Origin: Spirochaetia bacterium
GTDB lineage: Bacteria; Spirochaetota; Spirochaetia; Treponematales; Breznakiellaceae
Length of the DNA: 53,670 bases
Direction: 5' to 3'
Assembly: GCA_025997675.1 (NCBI GenBank)
Contig: BNUX01000009.1
Coordinates: 1-53,670 of the forward strand
The position numbers and the translations under genes are program-made. Of the stretch, positions 32,212-41,174 are shown one piece after another (the first letter of the stretch is position 1; every line of letters starts with the position of its first letter). The notes below the pieces were generated by a model that worked only from the letters and a program-made list of their open reading frames with translations, did not search any database and had not been told where the DNA came from.

Positions 32212-32283
32212 TTACGATAGAGCTAATGCAACAAAGAGAGCCGTACCCTCGCCCGGCTTCTGTTTTTCTGCTATACTCCCTCA

Positions 32284-34377
32284 ATGAACATCGAACTACT
32301 TGCCCCCGCAGGCTCCCCGGAGTCCCTGGATGCCGCCATCGGCGAGGGGGCGGACGCGGTTTACCTGGGGCTGAAAAACTTCAACGCCCGGATCCGGAGC
32401 GCCAATTTTGCCTATTCCCAGTTTGAGGGCCTACTCCGCAGGCTGCGCCGGATGAACCGCAAGGTTTACGTCACGGTCAACACGGTCTTTGAGCAGCGGG
32501 AAGCCGACCGGGTGTATCAACTCCTTAAGTATCTGGCGAATCTGGGCCCGGACGGTATCATCGTTCAGGATTTCGGCATAGTGAAAATGGTCCGGGATAA
32601 CTTTCCGGCGCTGAAACTCCACGCCTCCACCCAGATGAATATCGCCTCCGCACGGGGGGCGAACCTCCTTTCCAAATACGGCTTTTCCCGGGTGGTCCTT
32701 GCCAGGGAGCTGGCCCTGGAGGAAATACGGGAAATACGGGATAACACCAACATGGCCCTGGAGGTCTTTGTCCACGGGGCTCTTTGCGTCAGCGCTTCCG
32801 GGCTCTGTCTTTTTTCCAGCTATCTGGGGGGCAAGTCCGCTAACCGGGGCATGTGTACCCAAGCCTGCCGCCGCCTCTACCGGCATGATGACCGGGAATC
32901 CGGCTACTATTTTAGTCCCGGGGACCTCCAGCTTCTGGAACAGGTCCCGGCGCTCTCAGATGCCGGGGTGGCCTCCTTCAAGATAGAGGGGCGGATGAAG
33001 AGCGCCGAGTACGTGGGGACCGTGGTGTCCGCCTATCGCCGGGTCATTGATGGCCTTGAGGGAGACCGGGAACGGAGCCTTGCCGAGGGGCTGGGCATAC
33101 TCCGCAATGACTTTGCCCGGACAAAAACTTCCTTCTACTTTGCCAATGATGCCGCCGGTCCCACGGCCTGGCTGAACCCGGAACAGGACGGGGGTACGGG
33201 TATACCCCTGGGGACCATACTCCGGGTTAAGGGTAATGAGGGCGAAATGCAAAGCCGCCAGGCACTCATCCCCAGGGGGCCGCTCATGCCGGGCATTGGG
33301 GATTCGGTGCGGCTTCATCGCCGGGATGATTCGGACAGGCAGTCCCATAAGCTCAGCTTTGCGGAAGACGAGGCCGGTGGGCGGTGGATATCTATCCCCC
33401 AGGGATTTGAGGCGGGGGACTCGGTCTACCTGATCCAAACCAGGGCCATGTCCAGGCGCTATACCCCGGTTATACCAAATAATCTGGATACCTGCCGCCG
33501 CCTTCCCGGCCATGATAAGGCCCCGGAACTAAGCCTGGGGGCGGTAAAAAAGAAGGGCGGCAAAACCTTTCCCGAGGGGATCTACGCGGCGGTATCCCGG
33601 TTGACGGATCTGTTTGTGGTCCAGTCGGTCAGGCCTATCCGGGCCATGGCGGAGTATAACCGCAAGACTGCAGCCTGGCTCCTTGGGGAAGACAAGCCCC
33701 CCCTGCCTTTTCGGAGCGGAGAACTCATCCTGGTTCTTGACCCCTATTTTCCCCAAGCTATGGATAGCCTTCTTACGGAGGAGATCCCCCGGCTCGTTGA
33801 AAAAGGGTACCGGGAATTTGTGGTGAATAACCCCGGGCACTTTGCCCTGTTCCGGGATATGCCTTCGGTGCGGCTTATTGCCGGGCCCTACCTGTACGCC
33901 TTTAACCGCTGGTCCGCCGCCTTCATCGCCGGCCTGGGAACGGATGCCCTTATCTCCCCCCTGGAAAACAACCGGCAGAACTGGGAGCGGACCATCGAGC
34001 AAAACCGGCGCTCCCAGGCTTTCGTCACGGTTTTTGCCTACCCCGCGTTATTCCGTATCAGGGCGGATCTGGGGCGGACCTACGATTTCGGGAATTTTCA
34101 GGACAGCCGGGATGAACAGTTTCGGCTTATCAGTGAACGGGACGGCTCCCGGGTCTACCCGGAAAAGCCCTTTGCTATTATCGATAAGATACCCTTCTTG
34201 CAGGAGGCGGGATTCCGGCGCTTCATCCTGGACTTTTCCGGGCCGGCTTTGAAAAAAAAGAACTACAAGGACATCATGAACGCGGTGAAAAACGCCGCGC
34301 CCCTGCCCAATGCAGCTCGCTTTAACTGGAAGGATGGATTCTTCACCCCGGAGGAAGGGAAAAAGCAAACGGACTAA
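32284..34377 (+). CDS. Peptidase U32 family protein with C-terminal extension
   Basis: 697 aa. The U32 core occupies residues ~1-300: APAGSPESLDAAIGEGADAVYLG at the N-terminus (positions 6-28, written around its key residues), ASTQMNIAS near 117, FVHGALCVSASGLCLFSSYLGGKSANRGMC (four clustered Cys near 160-200) and FKIEGRMKSAEYV. The rest corresponds to the DUF3656-type extension found in long members. E. coli RlhA, a long U32 protein, is needed for hydroxylation of 23S rRNA C2501, and the Cys cluster may hold Fe-S; a tRNA/rRNA hydroxylation role is likelier than collagenase. The stop overlaps by 4 bp the convergent gene. Confidence 0.8.
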   Translation: MNIELLAPAGSPESLDAAIGEGADAVYLGLKNFNARIRSANFAYSQFEGLLRRLRRMNRKVYVTVNTVFEQREADRVYQLLKYLANLGPDGIIVQDFGIVKMVRDNFPALKLHASTQMNIASARGANLLSKYGFSRVVLARELALEEIREIRDNTNMALEVFVHGALCVSASGLCLFSSYLGGKSANRGMCTQACRRLYRHDDRESGYYFSPGDLQLLEQVPALSDAGVASFKIEGRMKSAEYVGTVVSAYRRVIDGLEGDRERSLAEGLGILRNDFARTKTSFYFANDAAGPTAWLNPEQDGGTGIPLGTILRVKGNEGEMQSRQALIPRGPLMPGIGDSVRLHRRDDSDRQSHKLSFAEDEAGGRWISIPQGFEAGDSVYLIQTRAMSRRYTPVIPNNLDTCRRLPGHDKAPELSLGAVKKKGGKTFPEGIYAAVSRLTDLFVVQSVRPIRAMAEYNRKTAAWLLGEDKPPLPFRSGELILVLDPYFPQAMDSLLTEEIPRLVEKGYREFVVNNPGHFALFRDMPSVRLIAGPYLYAFNRWSAAFIAGLGTDALISPLENNRQNWERTIEQNRRSQAFVTVFAYPALFRIRADLGRTYDFGNFQDSRDEQFRLISERDGSRVYPEKPFAIIDKIPFLQEAGFRRFILDFSGPALKKKNYKDIMNAVKNAAPLPNAARFNWKDGFFTPEEGKKQTD

Positions 34378-36602
34378 AAGTCCGCGGGAGTCGCTTCACT
34401 CGCCAGAGGAGTTTCATTCAAAGGAACAGGTTCGGTCATCGGCGCGGCTTCAGTTGCCGGCAGACTTTCACCCACCAGGCGGGTTTCACTCACCGGAGAG
34501 GTTTCATTTACCAGACGGGTTGTATTCATCGGAGAGGTTTCATTTACCGGACGGGTTTCACTTACCGGAGAGGTTCCATTTACCAGACGGGTCGTATTCA
34601 CCGGAGAGATTTCATTTACCGAACGGGTTTCACTCACCGGAGAGGTTTCATTCGCCGGAGGGGTCGTATTCACCGGAGAGGCTCCATTCACGGGACGGGT
34701 TTCACGCACCAAACGGATTTCACCCACGGGGCGGGCTGCATCCATCGGAGATATCGGCACCGCAGGGGATACGGGCACATAGGGACGACGGGTTTCCGCA
34801 ACTCCGCCGATTAGTATTTCTACATATTTGGTAATAACGGAAATCTCCTGATTAAGGGCGCTCGCTTGTAAATTCCGTTTTGCGGATTCCAGGGAGAGTT
34901 TGGTTTCCTGGGAAAGCCGCAGGGCCAATTCCAGCTGCCTTACATCGCGTTCGGCGTTATAATAATGACCGCCGATTTCTCTGAGGGCCAGGGCAAAATC
35001 CACTACGGCCCCGGAGTGGCGGAGCATCCTGAGGGCATAGGCATTAATCGGATCGGTGAGGACAATTATCTGCTCAAAGGAGTCGGATGTTCCGGGGCTT
35101 CCCTGGTTGGTAACGTGGAGAGACGCAACCTGCAATCCCCTTGTCCGGGGCGGAATCCGGTAGCGTACAAACAGGGTTTTGTAGTCCCCCTGATGAAAGT
35201 TATCAATGCTGCAGGTGACCCGGGTATTTGCGATATTGCCCCGGCTGCCTAACACTTCCAGTATCTCGATTCCCGGGGTAAAGTCCAGATCTATGCTCAG
35301 TGTTTTTCCGGTGGTAACCACTAGCCGCTCAAATTCCCTGTCGCTATTCAGCACATCGGTCACCATCATCTGGTTACGCAGGCTGCGGGAACCTCCCTTG
35401 CCGGGGTCCGCCAGGGTCCGCAGAAGTTCCTCATCGAAATTGCTGCCCAGGCCCAGGGTGGAGAGGGAAATACCCTGCTGTTTCCGGACCGCCGCCAATT
35501 GGTAGAGTCGCTCAAAGTCATTATTTCCCGCATATTCAAAGGTACAGATTTCAGTAAGACTGACCCGGCCTGCACCGCGCACGGAGCCGTTAAAATACAG
35601 GGTCTTGTTTCCGTTTTTTACTTCTATCTGAAAAGGGGTGGGAAGCGGGTCCGTTTCATTACTTTCATAATTCTGTACAAACACCCGGTATTTTCCCCGG
35701 GGGGCCGTGTTTTCGGGCCAGAAAACGGTTTCCGCAGGCTTTGTGGTTTCCCCGTACAGATTCCTGTCCACATCCAGATACCCGCCGTAGGAATCCCGAG
35801 GGTTGTTAAAATTTATTTCTTCCCCCATGGGGCTTACCACATGGAGATCCAGATCATTCCGGTTATCCCAGGTGAGGGAAATTCGGATATCACCGGTATT
35901 AACATTAGAAGAGAGGAGCCGTGTCGTGTTTGCATCCCCGGCGGAAAAAAGGAGGACCTGGTTTATGGAATTTGTGCGGAAATAGGGGATGGCCTGTTCA
36001 TAGCCCAGGGTGAGTCCCGCTTCGATGTTGGGTTTTCCCTGGGGGTAGAGTTTGTCCACTGCTGCCAGAAATGCCCGGCGTTTTTGGGGTGTATCCATCA
36101 GGGTTGGTTGAAACACTACCTGCGCAGTATTACTGAAGCTCACCAGGGATAATGCGTCGGTGTTCCGGATTTTTTGTATGAATGATCTCATGGATGCTTT
36201 GAACCAGGAGAGTTTATTTTCATCGTTCATTTCAGCCGAAGTGTCTATCACCAGTACCAGGTTCAGGGGGGGCAGTTCCCCGAAGTCCCCGGATTTTGCC
36301 TGGAGGCCGATCTGGAGGATCCCTTCCGTTCCCCCTGTCCCCCGGGGGGTGCTCCGGTTTACGGCATTAAAGATATTAAGGCCAATAGGGGTTTGCGGCT
36401 CCGGGTATCCGAAATTGTAGGAGGAAAGGTATGAATCGACATCAATATCGCCGGGAGCCATAATGATTCCGTTGTTCGAAAGGTACCTGTTTCTGGCACG
36501 CAGGGTAACGCCTTCCGCAAAGCCTTCCGCAAACAGCGCCGGCAGACCGGAACTAATGAGGATTAAAAGGAACAACAACCCAGGCGAAAACTTCAATTCC
36601 AC
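34374..36602 (-). CDS. Secreted VWA protein with inserted DUF2135-like domain and repetitive tail
   Basis: 742 aa. GTG start at 36602, just after AAGGAGGGGG; the frame extends further upstream only through the promoter. A signal peptide (LLFLLILISSGLPALFA) exports it. The VWA domain starts near 110 with VLVIDTSAEM, a degenerate MIDAS (DTSAE for DxSxS). Inside it, LTWDNRNDLDLHVVSPMGEE near 260-279 and GGYLDVDRN mark a DUF2135-like insertion. A helical region near 560-620 follows. The last ~120 residues are an array of six-residue units (TSPVSE, TRPVNE, TRLVNE, NTTRLV phases), rich in Thr/Ser/Pro/Val, ending ATPADF. The tail resembles a wall- or mucin-like stalk; its function is unknown. Confidence 0.72.
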   Translation of the reverse strand: MELKFSPGLLFLLILISSGLPALFAEGFAEGVTLRARNRYLSNNGIIMAPGDIDVDSYLSSYNFGYPEPQTPIGLNIFNAVNRSTPRGTGGTEGILQIGLQAKSGDFGELPPLNLVLVIDTSAEMNDENKLSWFKASMRSFIQKIRNTDALSLVSFSNTAQVVFQPTLMDTPQKRRAFLAAVDKLYPQGKPNIEAGLTLGYEQAIPYFRTNSINQVLLFSAGDANTTRLLSSNVNTGDIRISLTWDNRNDLDLHVVSPMGEEINFNNPRDSYGGYLDVDRNLYGETTKPAETVFWPENTAPRGKYRVFVQNYESNETDPLPTPFQIEVKNGNKTLYFNGSVRGAGRVSLTEICTFEYAGNNDFERLYQLAAVRKQQGISLSTLGLGSNFDEELLRTLADPGKGGSRSLRNQMMVTDVLNSDREFERLVVTTGKTLSIDLDFTPGIEILEVLGSRGNIANTRVTCSIDNFHQGDYKTLFVRYRIPPRTRGLQVASLHVTNQGSPGTSDSFEQIIVLTDPINAYALRMLRHSGAVVDFALALREIGGHYYNAERDVRQLELALRLSQETKLSLESAKRNLQASALNQEISVITKYVEILIGGVAETRRPYVPVSPAVPISPMDAARPVGEIRLVRETRPVNGASPVNTTPPANETSPVSETRSVNEISPVNTTRLVNGTSPVSETRPVNETSPMNTTRLVNETSPVSETRLVGESLPATEAAPMTEPVPLNETPLASEATPADF
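34425..34735 (-). repeat. 18-bp coding minisatellite in the VWA gene
   Basis: About 17 imperfect 18-bp units encode the six-residue repeats TxxVNE / TSPVSE. On the other strand the same array reads as an open FHLPER/FHLPDG frame, which I consider non-coding. Length variation between strains is likely. Confidence 0.75.
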
Positions 36603-36619
36603 CGACCCCCTCCTTACAA

Positions 36620-36647
36620 AGTATATTTTCTGATACCCGTATGTCAA
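36620..36647 (-). promoter_or_regulatory. Promoter of the VWA gene
   Basis: Minus strand: TTGACA (36647-36642), 16-bp spacer, TATACT (36625-36620). It overlaps the stop codon of the upstream gene and supports the GTG at 36602 as start. Confidence 0.65.
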
Positions 36648-37432
36648 GGAAGCGTTTCCAGTTCCTGCTCCACTTCATTCAGTCGTTTGGTCAGGGAACT
36701 GATAGTCCGCTCAAGCCGGAGCTTTTCCTTTTCCAGCCGGTTCCGGGGGTCCTCTTCGGCGGGCTTTTTCATGGTCTCCCGTTTTACGGCGTCCGGGCTG
36801 CGTCCCGCAAGGAGGGATTTTTCCGCCGCCGCCCGGTCATCCTCGTTTTTGATTCCCGCCAGGAAGCGCATGTTGTCGGAACCCAGGGACGGGTTAAGGT
36901 CGTACTCAAACATCTTCATGGACATCTTCGCCGCCTGGCGGGGAATGCAGAGAACCCGGTCGATATAGTCCTCGAACCGGGCGCCGATGGCGTCGCAGAG
37001 TTCGCCGGCCTTACGGAGCAGCCCCCCCAGTTCCTTCACCAGGCTGCCGTTTTGCAGGAGGTATTTTTCCCGGATGGTGTTGGTCAGTTCCGCCAGTTCC
37101 GGGGATTCGGTAAAGACATTTTTGTAGACCCCCCTGGCCTCAGCCTTTTCCAGGAGGTCGTGGAGGATGGCCCAGAATTCCGTGGTATGGCAGCGGGCGG
37201 GCAGTTTCCCGCCCTGAGAACAGGCGTGGAGATGGTGGGCGTATTCGTGGATAGCGGTATAGAGGAGCAGGTTATCGTCATCAAAATTCCGGTTATGGAT
37301 GATAATCTCCCGAGTGTCCGGTTTGTAAAGGCCATTGACCTTTTTGCTCTTCTTCCCGGAAAAGATGAGGGTAAACTCTATGGGAGCATCTTCTATGGAA
37401 AGAAGTGTGGTCTTAACCTGATCCTGATTCAT
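36644..37432 (-). CDS. HExxH zinc-protein, C-terminal coiled coil
   Basis: 262 aa. AIHEYAHHLHAC near 60-71 contains HExxH, with Zn-binding His pair and catalytic Glu, as in SprT-like or small M-type metallopeptidases. NGLYKPDTREIIIHNRNFDD before it is the usual pair of strands. Residues ~215-262 form a charged coiled coil (RLEKEKLRLERTISSLTKRL). There is no signal peptide. I cannot name the family; SprT-like DNA-protein crosslink repair is one possibility. It lies 9 bp after the rsmE stop and is probably co-transcribed with the sugar operon. Confidence 0.55.
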   Translation of the reverse strand: MNQDQVKTTLLSIEDAPIEFTLIFSGKKSKKVNGLYKPDTREIIIHNRNFDDDNLLLYTAIHEYAHHLHACSQGGKLPARCHTTEFWAILHDLLEKAEARGVYKNVFTESPELAELTNTIREKYLLQNGSLVKELGGLLRKAGELCDAIGARFEDYIDRVLCIPRQAAKMSMKMFEYDLNPSLGSDNMRFLAGIKNEDDRAAAEKSLLAGRSPDAVKRETMKKPAEEDPRNRLEKEKLRLERTISSLTKRLNEVEQELETLP

Positions 37433-37441
37433 GTGAGGATT

Positions 37442-38209
37442 TTACCTAAGTTCCCCGATTTTTTCCATAGCCAGCACCGCCGCCGCTACACAGGCGGTCT
37501 CAGTCCGCAGGGCCCGCTTCCCCAGGGAGAGCCGGACAAACCCGGCCCCTTCCAGAAGGTCCCGCTCCCGGTCCGACCAGCCCCGCTCGGGACCGATGGC
37601 CAGCACCACGGGTTGCAGCTGAGTGGGCAGGTTCGCCAGGGCCCCTGCAGGCCGCACATTGTCCGGGGCGATGAGCAGGGCGCCGGACAATGTGCCTGGC
37701 ACCTTTTCCTCCAGCCAGGCGTCCAGGCTTGGGTAGGCGGCTAGGGCTGGGATAGTGGTGTCCCGTGCTTGGACCGCCCCCTCAATAAGCGCTGCCTGTG
37801 CGCCGCCATCGCTCAGCAGTTTGGTGTCCCGGTAGCTTTTTTCACCCAGGTCGGTACCCATCAGGTCTACCGCGAAGATGCCCAAGTTCGACAAGTCCCG
37901 CAGGAGCCGGCGGATCTGTATGGGCCGGGGAAAGCCCACAGCCAAACGTATGGGCAACCTGGGGGGCGGTTCGAATGGCAGGTCCAGAATATAGGCCAGG
38001 GTTCCGTCGGGCTGGATCGAGTCAATCTTGCCGGTACCCAGATTGCCCCCCAGAACCCCTGCGTCAAAGGAATCGCCGGGTTTTTTGTGGAGTACCTTGA
38101 GCAGGTGGATGGCCCGGTCGTCGCGCAAAGGGAGGGGCTGCCCCAGTTCGTGGGGTTCAAAAAGGATGATGTTCACAAAATGTAGTATACTTGATTCCGC
38201 TCGTTCCAT
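37442..38209 (-). CDS. rsmE: 16S rRNA m3U1498 methyltransferase
   Basis: 255 aa. SPOUT-type trefoil-knot methyltransferase. An N-terminal PUA-like domain (FEPHELGQPLPLRDDRAIHLLKVL...) precedes the knot with AIGPERGWSDRERDLLEGAGF near 195-215, SLGKRALRTETACVAAAVLAM near 218-238. These are the family's strongest motifs. It methylates U1498 in the small ribosomal subunit. I prefer ATG 38209, preceded by GGGGTGG, although GTG 38176 would give a more usual N-terminus (NIILFEP). It overlaps the ROK gene's 3' end by 53 bp, hence translational coupling. Confidence 0.85.
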   Translation of the reverse strand: MERAESSILHFVNIILFEPHELGQPLPLRDDRAIHLLKVLHKKPGDSFDAGVLGGNLGTGKIDSIQPDGTLAYILDLPFEPPPRLPIRLAVGFPRPIQIRRLLRDLSNLGIFAVDLMGTDLGEKSYRDTKLLSDGGAQAALIEGAVQARDTTIPALAAYPSLDAWLEEKVPGTLSGALLIAPDNVRPAGALANLPTQLQPVVLAIGPERGWSDRERDLLEGAGFVRLSLGKRALRTETACVAAAVLAMEKIGELR

Positions 38210-39107
38210 TAATAGCCACCCCAAGAGCTGCCTTATCACCAAGCAGTTCCCCTAATTGGGCGGGAAGTATGACGCATTGTCCCCGGGATGCGTCCAAAGT
38301 TTCCCGGGCGATAATTGATTCCATAAGAGGTCTGAAAAGCCCCTCGCTTCTGACAAAAATACTGCCCAGAACGATGCATTGGGGGTTCAGGATATCGATG
38401 AGGAGGGAAAGGCCCCTGCCCAGATAAAAGGCGCACTCATTAATAACCTGCAAAGCCTCCGGTTCCCCCGCTTCGGCGGCATCGCAGATATACTTTCCCG
38501 TTTCGGCCCGGCCCGTTCGTTCGGCGTATAAGCGGCTCAAACCGCCGCCTGAGCAATACCCTTCCCAAGACCCTCGTTTGCCGTATCCTTCAGGGCCGTC
38601 TTCCGCAATCCGGATGTGCCCCACCTCTCCGGCAAGATCCCCCGCCCCCCGATATAATTGGCCGTTAAGAATGAGGCCGCAGCCGAGCCCGGTGCCGAAA
38701 GTAAGAAACGCCATGTCCCGATAGCCCCTGCCTGCCCCCCAGTACCATTCGGCCAGGGCACAGGCATTGGCGTCATTTTCAAGAAAACAGGGGAGGCCGG
38801 TTTTTTCCTGCAACAGGGATACTACGGGAACCTCATCCCAGCCGGGTAGGTTCGGCGGGGAAAGAATGAGTCCCCGCTTGCTGTCCAGGGGACCGCCGCA
38901 GCTTATTCCCAGGGCGGCGAGGCGGGACTTTTCAACCGAAGCGGATCCGGTTAATTGATCGATGGCACCCAACACCTTTTCTATCACTTCATCAGGTGTT
39001 CCCCGGGTGGGGAATTGTACCTTTTGTATTAGTGTTGCGTCCCCTTCCCAGAGGGAAACCGCCGTTTTAGTTCCCCCTATGTCCAGGGCGATATAGCATT
39101 TTTCCAT
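38157..39107 (-). CDS. ROK-family sugar kinase
   Basis: 316 aa. ATP-binding ALDIGGTKTAVSLWEG at 8-23, substrate/zinc-region ENDANACALAEWYWGAGRG near 110-128, TFGTGLGCGLILNGQLYRGAGDLAGEVGHIRI near 135-166 (given around its GTGxG and EVGH keys). The zinc motif that usually follows (CxCGxxGCxE) is reduced to GKRGSWEGYCSG, losing most cysteines. This is seen in some glucokinases and in N-acetylmannosamine-type kinases without zinc. It is encoded 20 bp after the binding protein of a sugar ABC system, so it likely phosphorylates the imported sugar. Confidence 0.85.
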   Translation of the reverse strand: MEKCYIALDIGGTKTAVSLWEGDATLIQKVQFPTRGTPDEVIEKVLGAIDQLTGSASVEKSRLAALGISCGGPLDSKRGLILSPPNLPGWDEVPVVSLLQEKTGLPCFLENDANACALAEWYWGAGRGYRDMAFLTFGTGLGCGLILNGQLYRGAGDLAGEVGHIRIAEDGPEGYGKRGSWEGYCSGGGLSRLYAERTGRAETGKYICDAAEAGEPEALQVINECAFYLGRGLSLLIDILNPQCIVLGSIFVRSEGLFRPLMESIIARETLDASRGQCVILPAQLGELLGDKAALGVAINGTSGIKYTTFCEHHPF

Positions 39108-39127
39108 AAAGCCCTGGCGCTAAAGGA

Positions 39128-40078
39128 TTACCTGAACTGTGCCAAATTTGCCTTGCTCACCACGGTTGCGCCGGAGTCAACGCTCTTTTGAGCAATGGTT
39201 CCGCCGGTAGCATCGGTGTAGGCATTCTGAACACCCAAAGCCCCCATTGTTTCAGGATTCTGGGCCATGGTGGCGATAAGGAGTCCCTGATCGATCTGAT
39301 CAAGAACCGATCCGCCCTTGTCAAAACCAATTGCAAGGACTTTTCTGCCGGCCCCGGTGATTGCATTGGCGGTCCCTACGGTACTGCCTTCATTGGCGCC
39401 GAAAATACCAACCACACCCTGGGTGATATAGTTTTCAGCAATAGCCTGGGATTTTGCGGGATCCCCTTCGCCATACTGAGCGGGGAGAAGGTTAAAGCCC
39501 TTGCCTTCAAAGGCTTCGCGGAAACCTGCTTCCCGGGCTACCGTCGATGCCGTTGAGGGGTTTACATTAACGATACCAATGCTTCCCGAGGTGGTACCGG
39601 CAGCGTTGAGCGCCTTAATCAGCTCTTCACCTGCGGCCTTCCCGGCGGCTTTGTTGTCTGTTGCAATCGTCGCGAGGGCTCCGGACCAACTGGCAGGGGA
39701 GTCAACATAAATAAATTTGACCCCCACAGAGCTGGCTTCCTGGATAGCGCCGTTCATGGCGTCCGCACTGTTGGCTGCCAACAGGATGTAGTTTGCTTTG
39801 TTCGCAGCAGCGTTGTTGATCTTGTTGATCTGGGCGGCATCATCTTTTCTCTCCGGGGAGTCAAAATGATATTCGAATTTGTCGGCGCCGAGTTCGGCGA
39901 TTTTTGCCCTGGCGCCTGCATCAACTGAAAGCCAGTGTGCATCCATCTGATCCATGGTGATTAAGTAAATCTTAATCTTACCTGCCGCGCCGCTCTCTTT
40001 TCCACCGCCGGCAAACACACTGCCTGCTGCCATCAGCAGGACAAGCGCCGCTAGTACCGATCTTTTGAGTAATTTCAT
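39128..40078 (-). CDS. Sugar ABC transporter substrate-binding protein (RbsB-like)
   Basis: 316 aa. Signal peptide MKLLKRSVLAALVLLMAAGS followed by VFAGGGKES; cleavage after FA is likely, with no lipobox cysteine. It is a type I periplasmic binding fold with KADYILLA-like ANYILLAANSADAMNGAI near 85-102 and AIGFDKGGSVLDQIDQG near 245-261. It binds a pentose- or hexose-type sugar, as do RbsB and ALSBP; the ligand cannot be read from sequence. AGGAGAG lies before ATG 40078. Confidence 0.85.
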   Translation of the reverse strand: MKLLKRSVLAALVLLMAAGSVFAGGGKESGAAGKIKIYLITMDQMDAHWLSVDAGARAKIAELGADKFEYHFDSPERKDDAAQINKINNAAANKANYILLAANSADAMNGAIQEASSVGVKFIYVDSPASWSGALATIATDNKAAGKAAGEELIKALNAAGTTSGSIGIVNVNPSTASTVAREAGFREAFEGKGFNLLPAQYGEGDPAKSQAIAENYITQGVVGIFGANEGSTVGTANAITGAGRKVLAIGFDKGGSVLDQIDQGLLIATMAQNPETMGALGVQNAYTDATGGTIAQKSVDSGATVVSKANLAQFR

Positions 40079-40129
40079 ACTCTCCTCCATAAAACATAAT
40101 TTTATCTCAAGGCAAAATGCCTGAAACGC

Positions 40130-41161
40130 TTATTTATTGCGCTGCCGGATTATTACATCGGACAACACGGAAATGATAACGATAATACCCACCGTAATAT
40201 TCTGGATCGCGATGGGGACATTCGCCAGGGAAAGGCCGTTTGAAAGGGTAGACCAAATAGCCGCCCCTACGATGGTTCCCACCAGTAAACCCTGTCCGCC
40301 CAGGGTACTTACCCCTCCAATGACGCTTGCGGCAACGGCATACAGCTCGTAGGTGTTTCCGGCGCTCATATCCCCGGTGCCGCTTTGCGCCGTCTGAATG
40401 AGGCCCACAACCCCGGAACAAAGGGCGCTGACAACGTAGGCCACCAGGGTTACTTTAAGAACGCTTATACCGGACATCTTGGCTGCCTCAACATTACTGC
40501 CCACCGCATACAAATGGCGGCCGGTTTTGGTACTGGTAAGGATAAAATTAAAGATAACCCAGAGTACTAACGCAACGATAATCGTGGAGAATAAAAACCC
40601 AATCTTGTGGTAGTAAAAGAAATTCTTAAAAGCTTCCACCTGTGAACGTAAAGAATCAGCCGCTTCGCCGCTTATCAATTTGTAATTTTCGCTTGAGTCT
40701 ATGGCCCGTGTATTGCGGCTACCGTTACTAATCTGCGCTATACCCCGTGCTATGGTCATGGTCCCCAGGGTTGCGATAAAGGGCGGCAGTTTAAATTGGG
40801 CAACAAGGAAGCCGTTAGCAATCCCGATGACCAGGCAGGCAGCGAGGGCGATGAGCGCGGCAATTACGGGCGGAACCGTATGCGTCATAAGGGTTGCCGA
40901 AATCATACAGCTCATGCCCAGCACAGAACCTATGGAGAGGTCGATGTTACCGGTTATCAGCACATAGGACTGGGCGATCCCGACAATAATGAAGGGCGCT
41001 ATCTGCCTCAATAAATTCTGAATATTCCGCGGCCCCAGAAAATTGTTGTTCAAAACCTGGAAGATAACCGCCAGTACCACGAGGAAACCCGTTACGACGA
41101 TAACCTGTCCTACGCCCCGTTTCCGGAATGTTTTTTGAAGATCCCTTACACTGAATCCCAT
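40130..41161 (-). CDS. Sugar ABC transporter permease (RbsC-like)
   Basis: 343 aa, about nine spans. LNNNFLGPRNIQNLLRQIAPF near 37-57 (split motif), GNIDLSIGSVLGMS near 69-82 (the family's DLSVG motif) and GGVSTLGGQGLLVGTIVGA near 280-298 are characteristic of BPD_transp_2 permeases. AAGGAGA lies before the ATG. It is 13 bp after the ATPase gene in the same operon. It forms the membrane channel with the ATPase at 41175. Confidence 0.9.
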   Translation of the reverse strand: MGFSVRDLQKTFRKRGVGQVIVVTGFLVVLAVIFQVLNNNFLGPRNIQNLLRQIAPFIIVGIAQSYVLITGNIDLSIGSVLGMSCMISATLMTHTVPPVIAALIALAACLVIGIANGFLVAQFKLPPFIATLGTMTIARGIAQISNGSRNTRAIDSSENYKLISGEAADSLRSQVEAFKNFFYYHKIGFLFSTIIVALVLWVIFNFILTSTKTGRHLYAVGSNVEAAKMSGISVLKVTLVAYVVSALCSGVVGLIQTAQSGTGDMSAGNTYELYAVAASVIGGVSTLGGQGLLVGTIVGAAIWSTLSNGLSLANVPIAIQNITVGIIVIISVLSDVIIRQRNK

Positions 41162-41174
41162 ACCGTCTCCTTAC

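Noticed and set aside
34310..34834. Plus-strand frame with FHLPER/FHLPDG repeats
   Set aside because: It lies antisense to the repetitive tail of the VWA gene, whose other domains and start signals support the minus strand.
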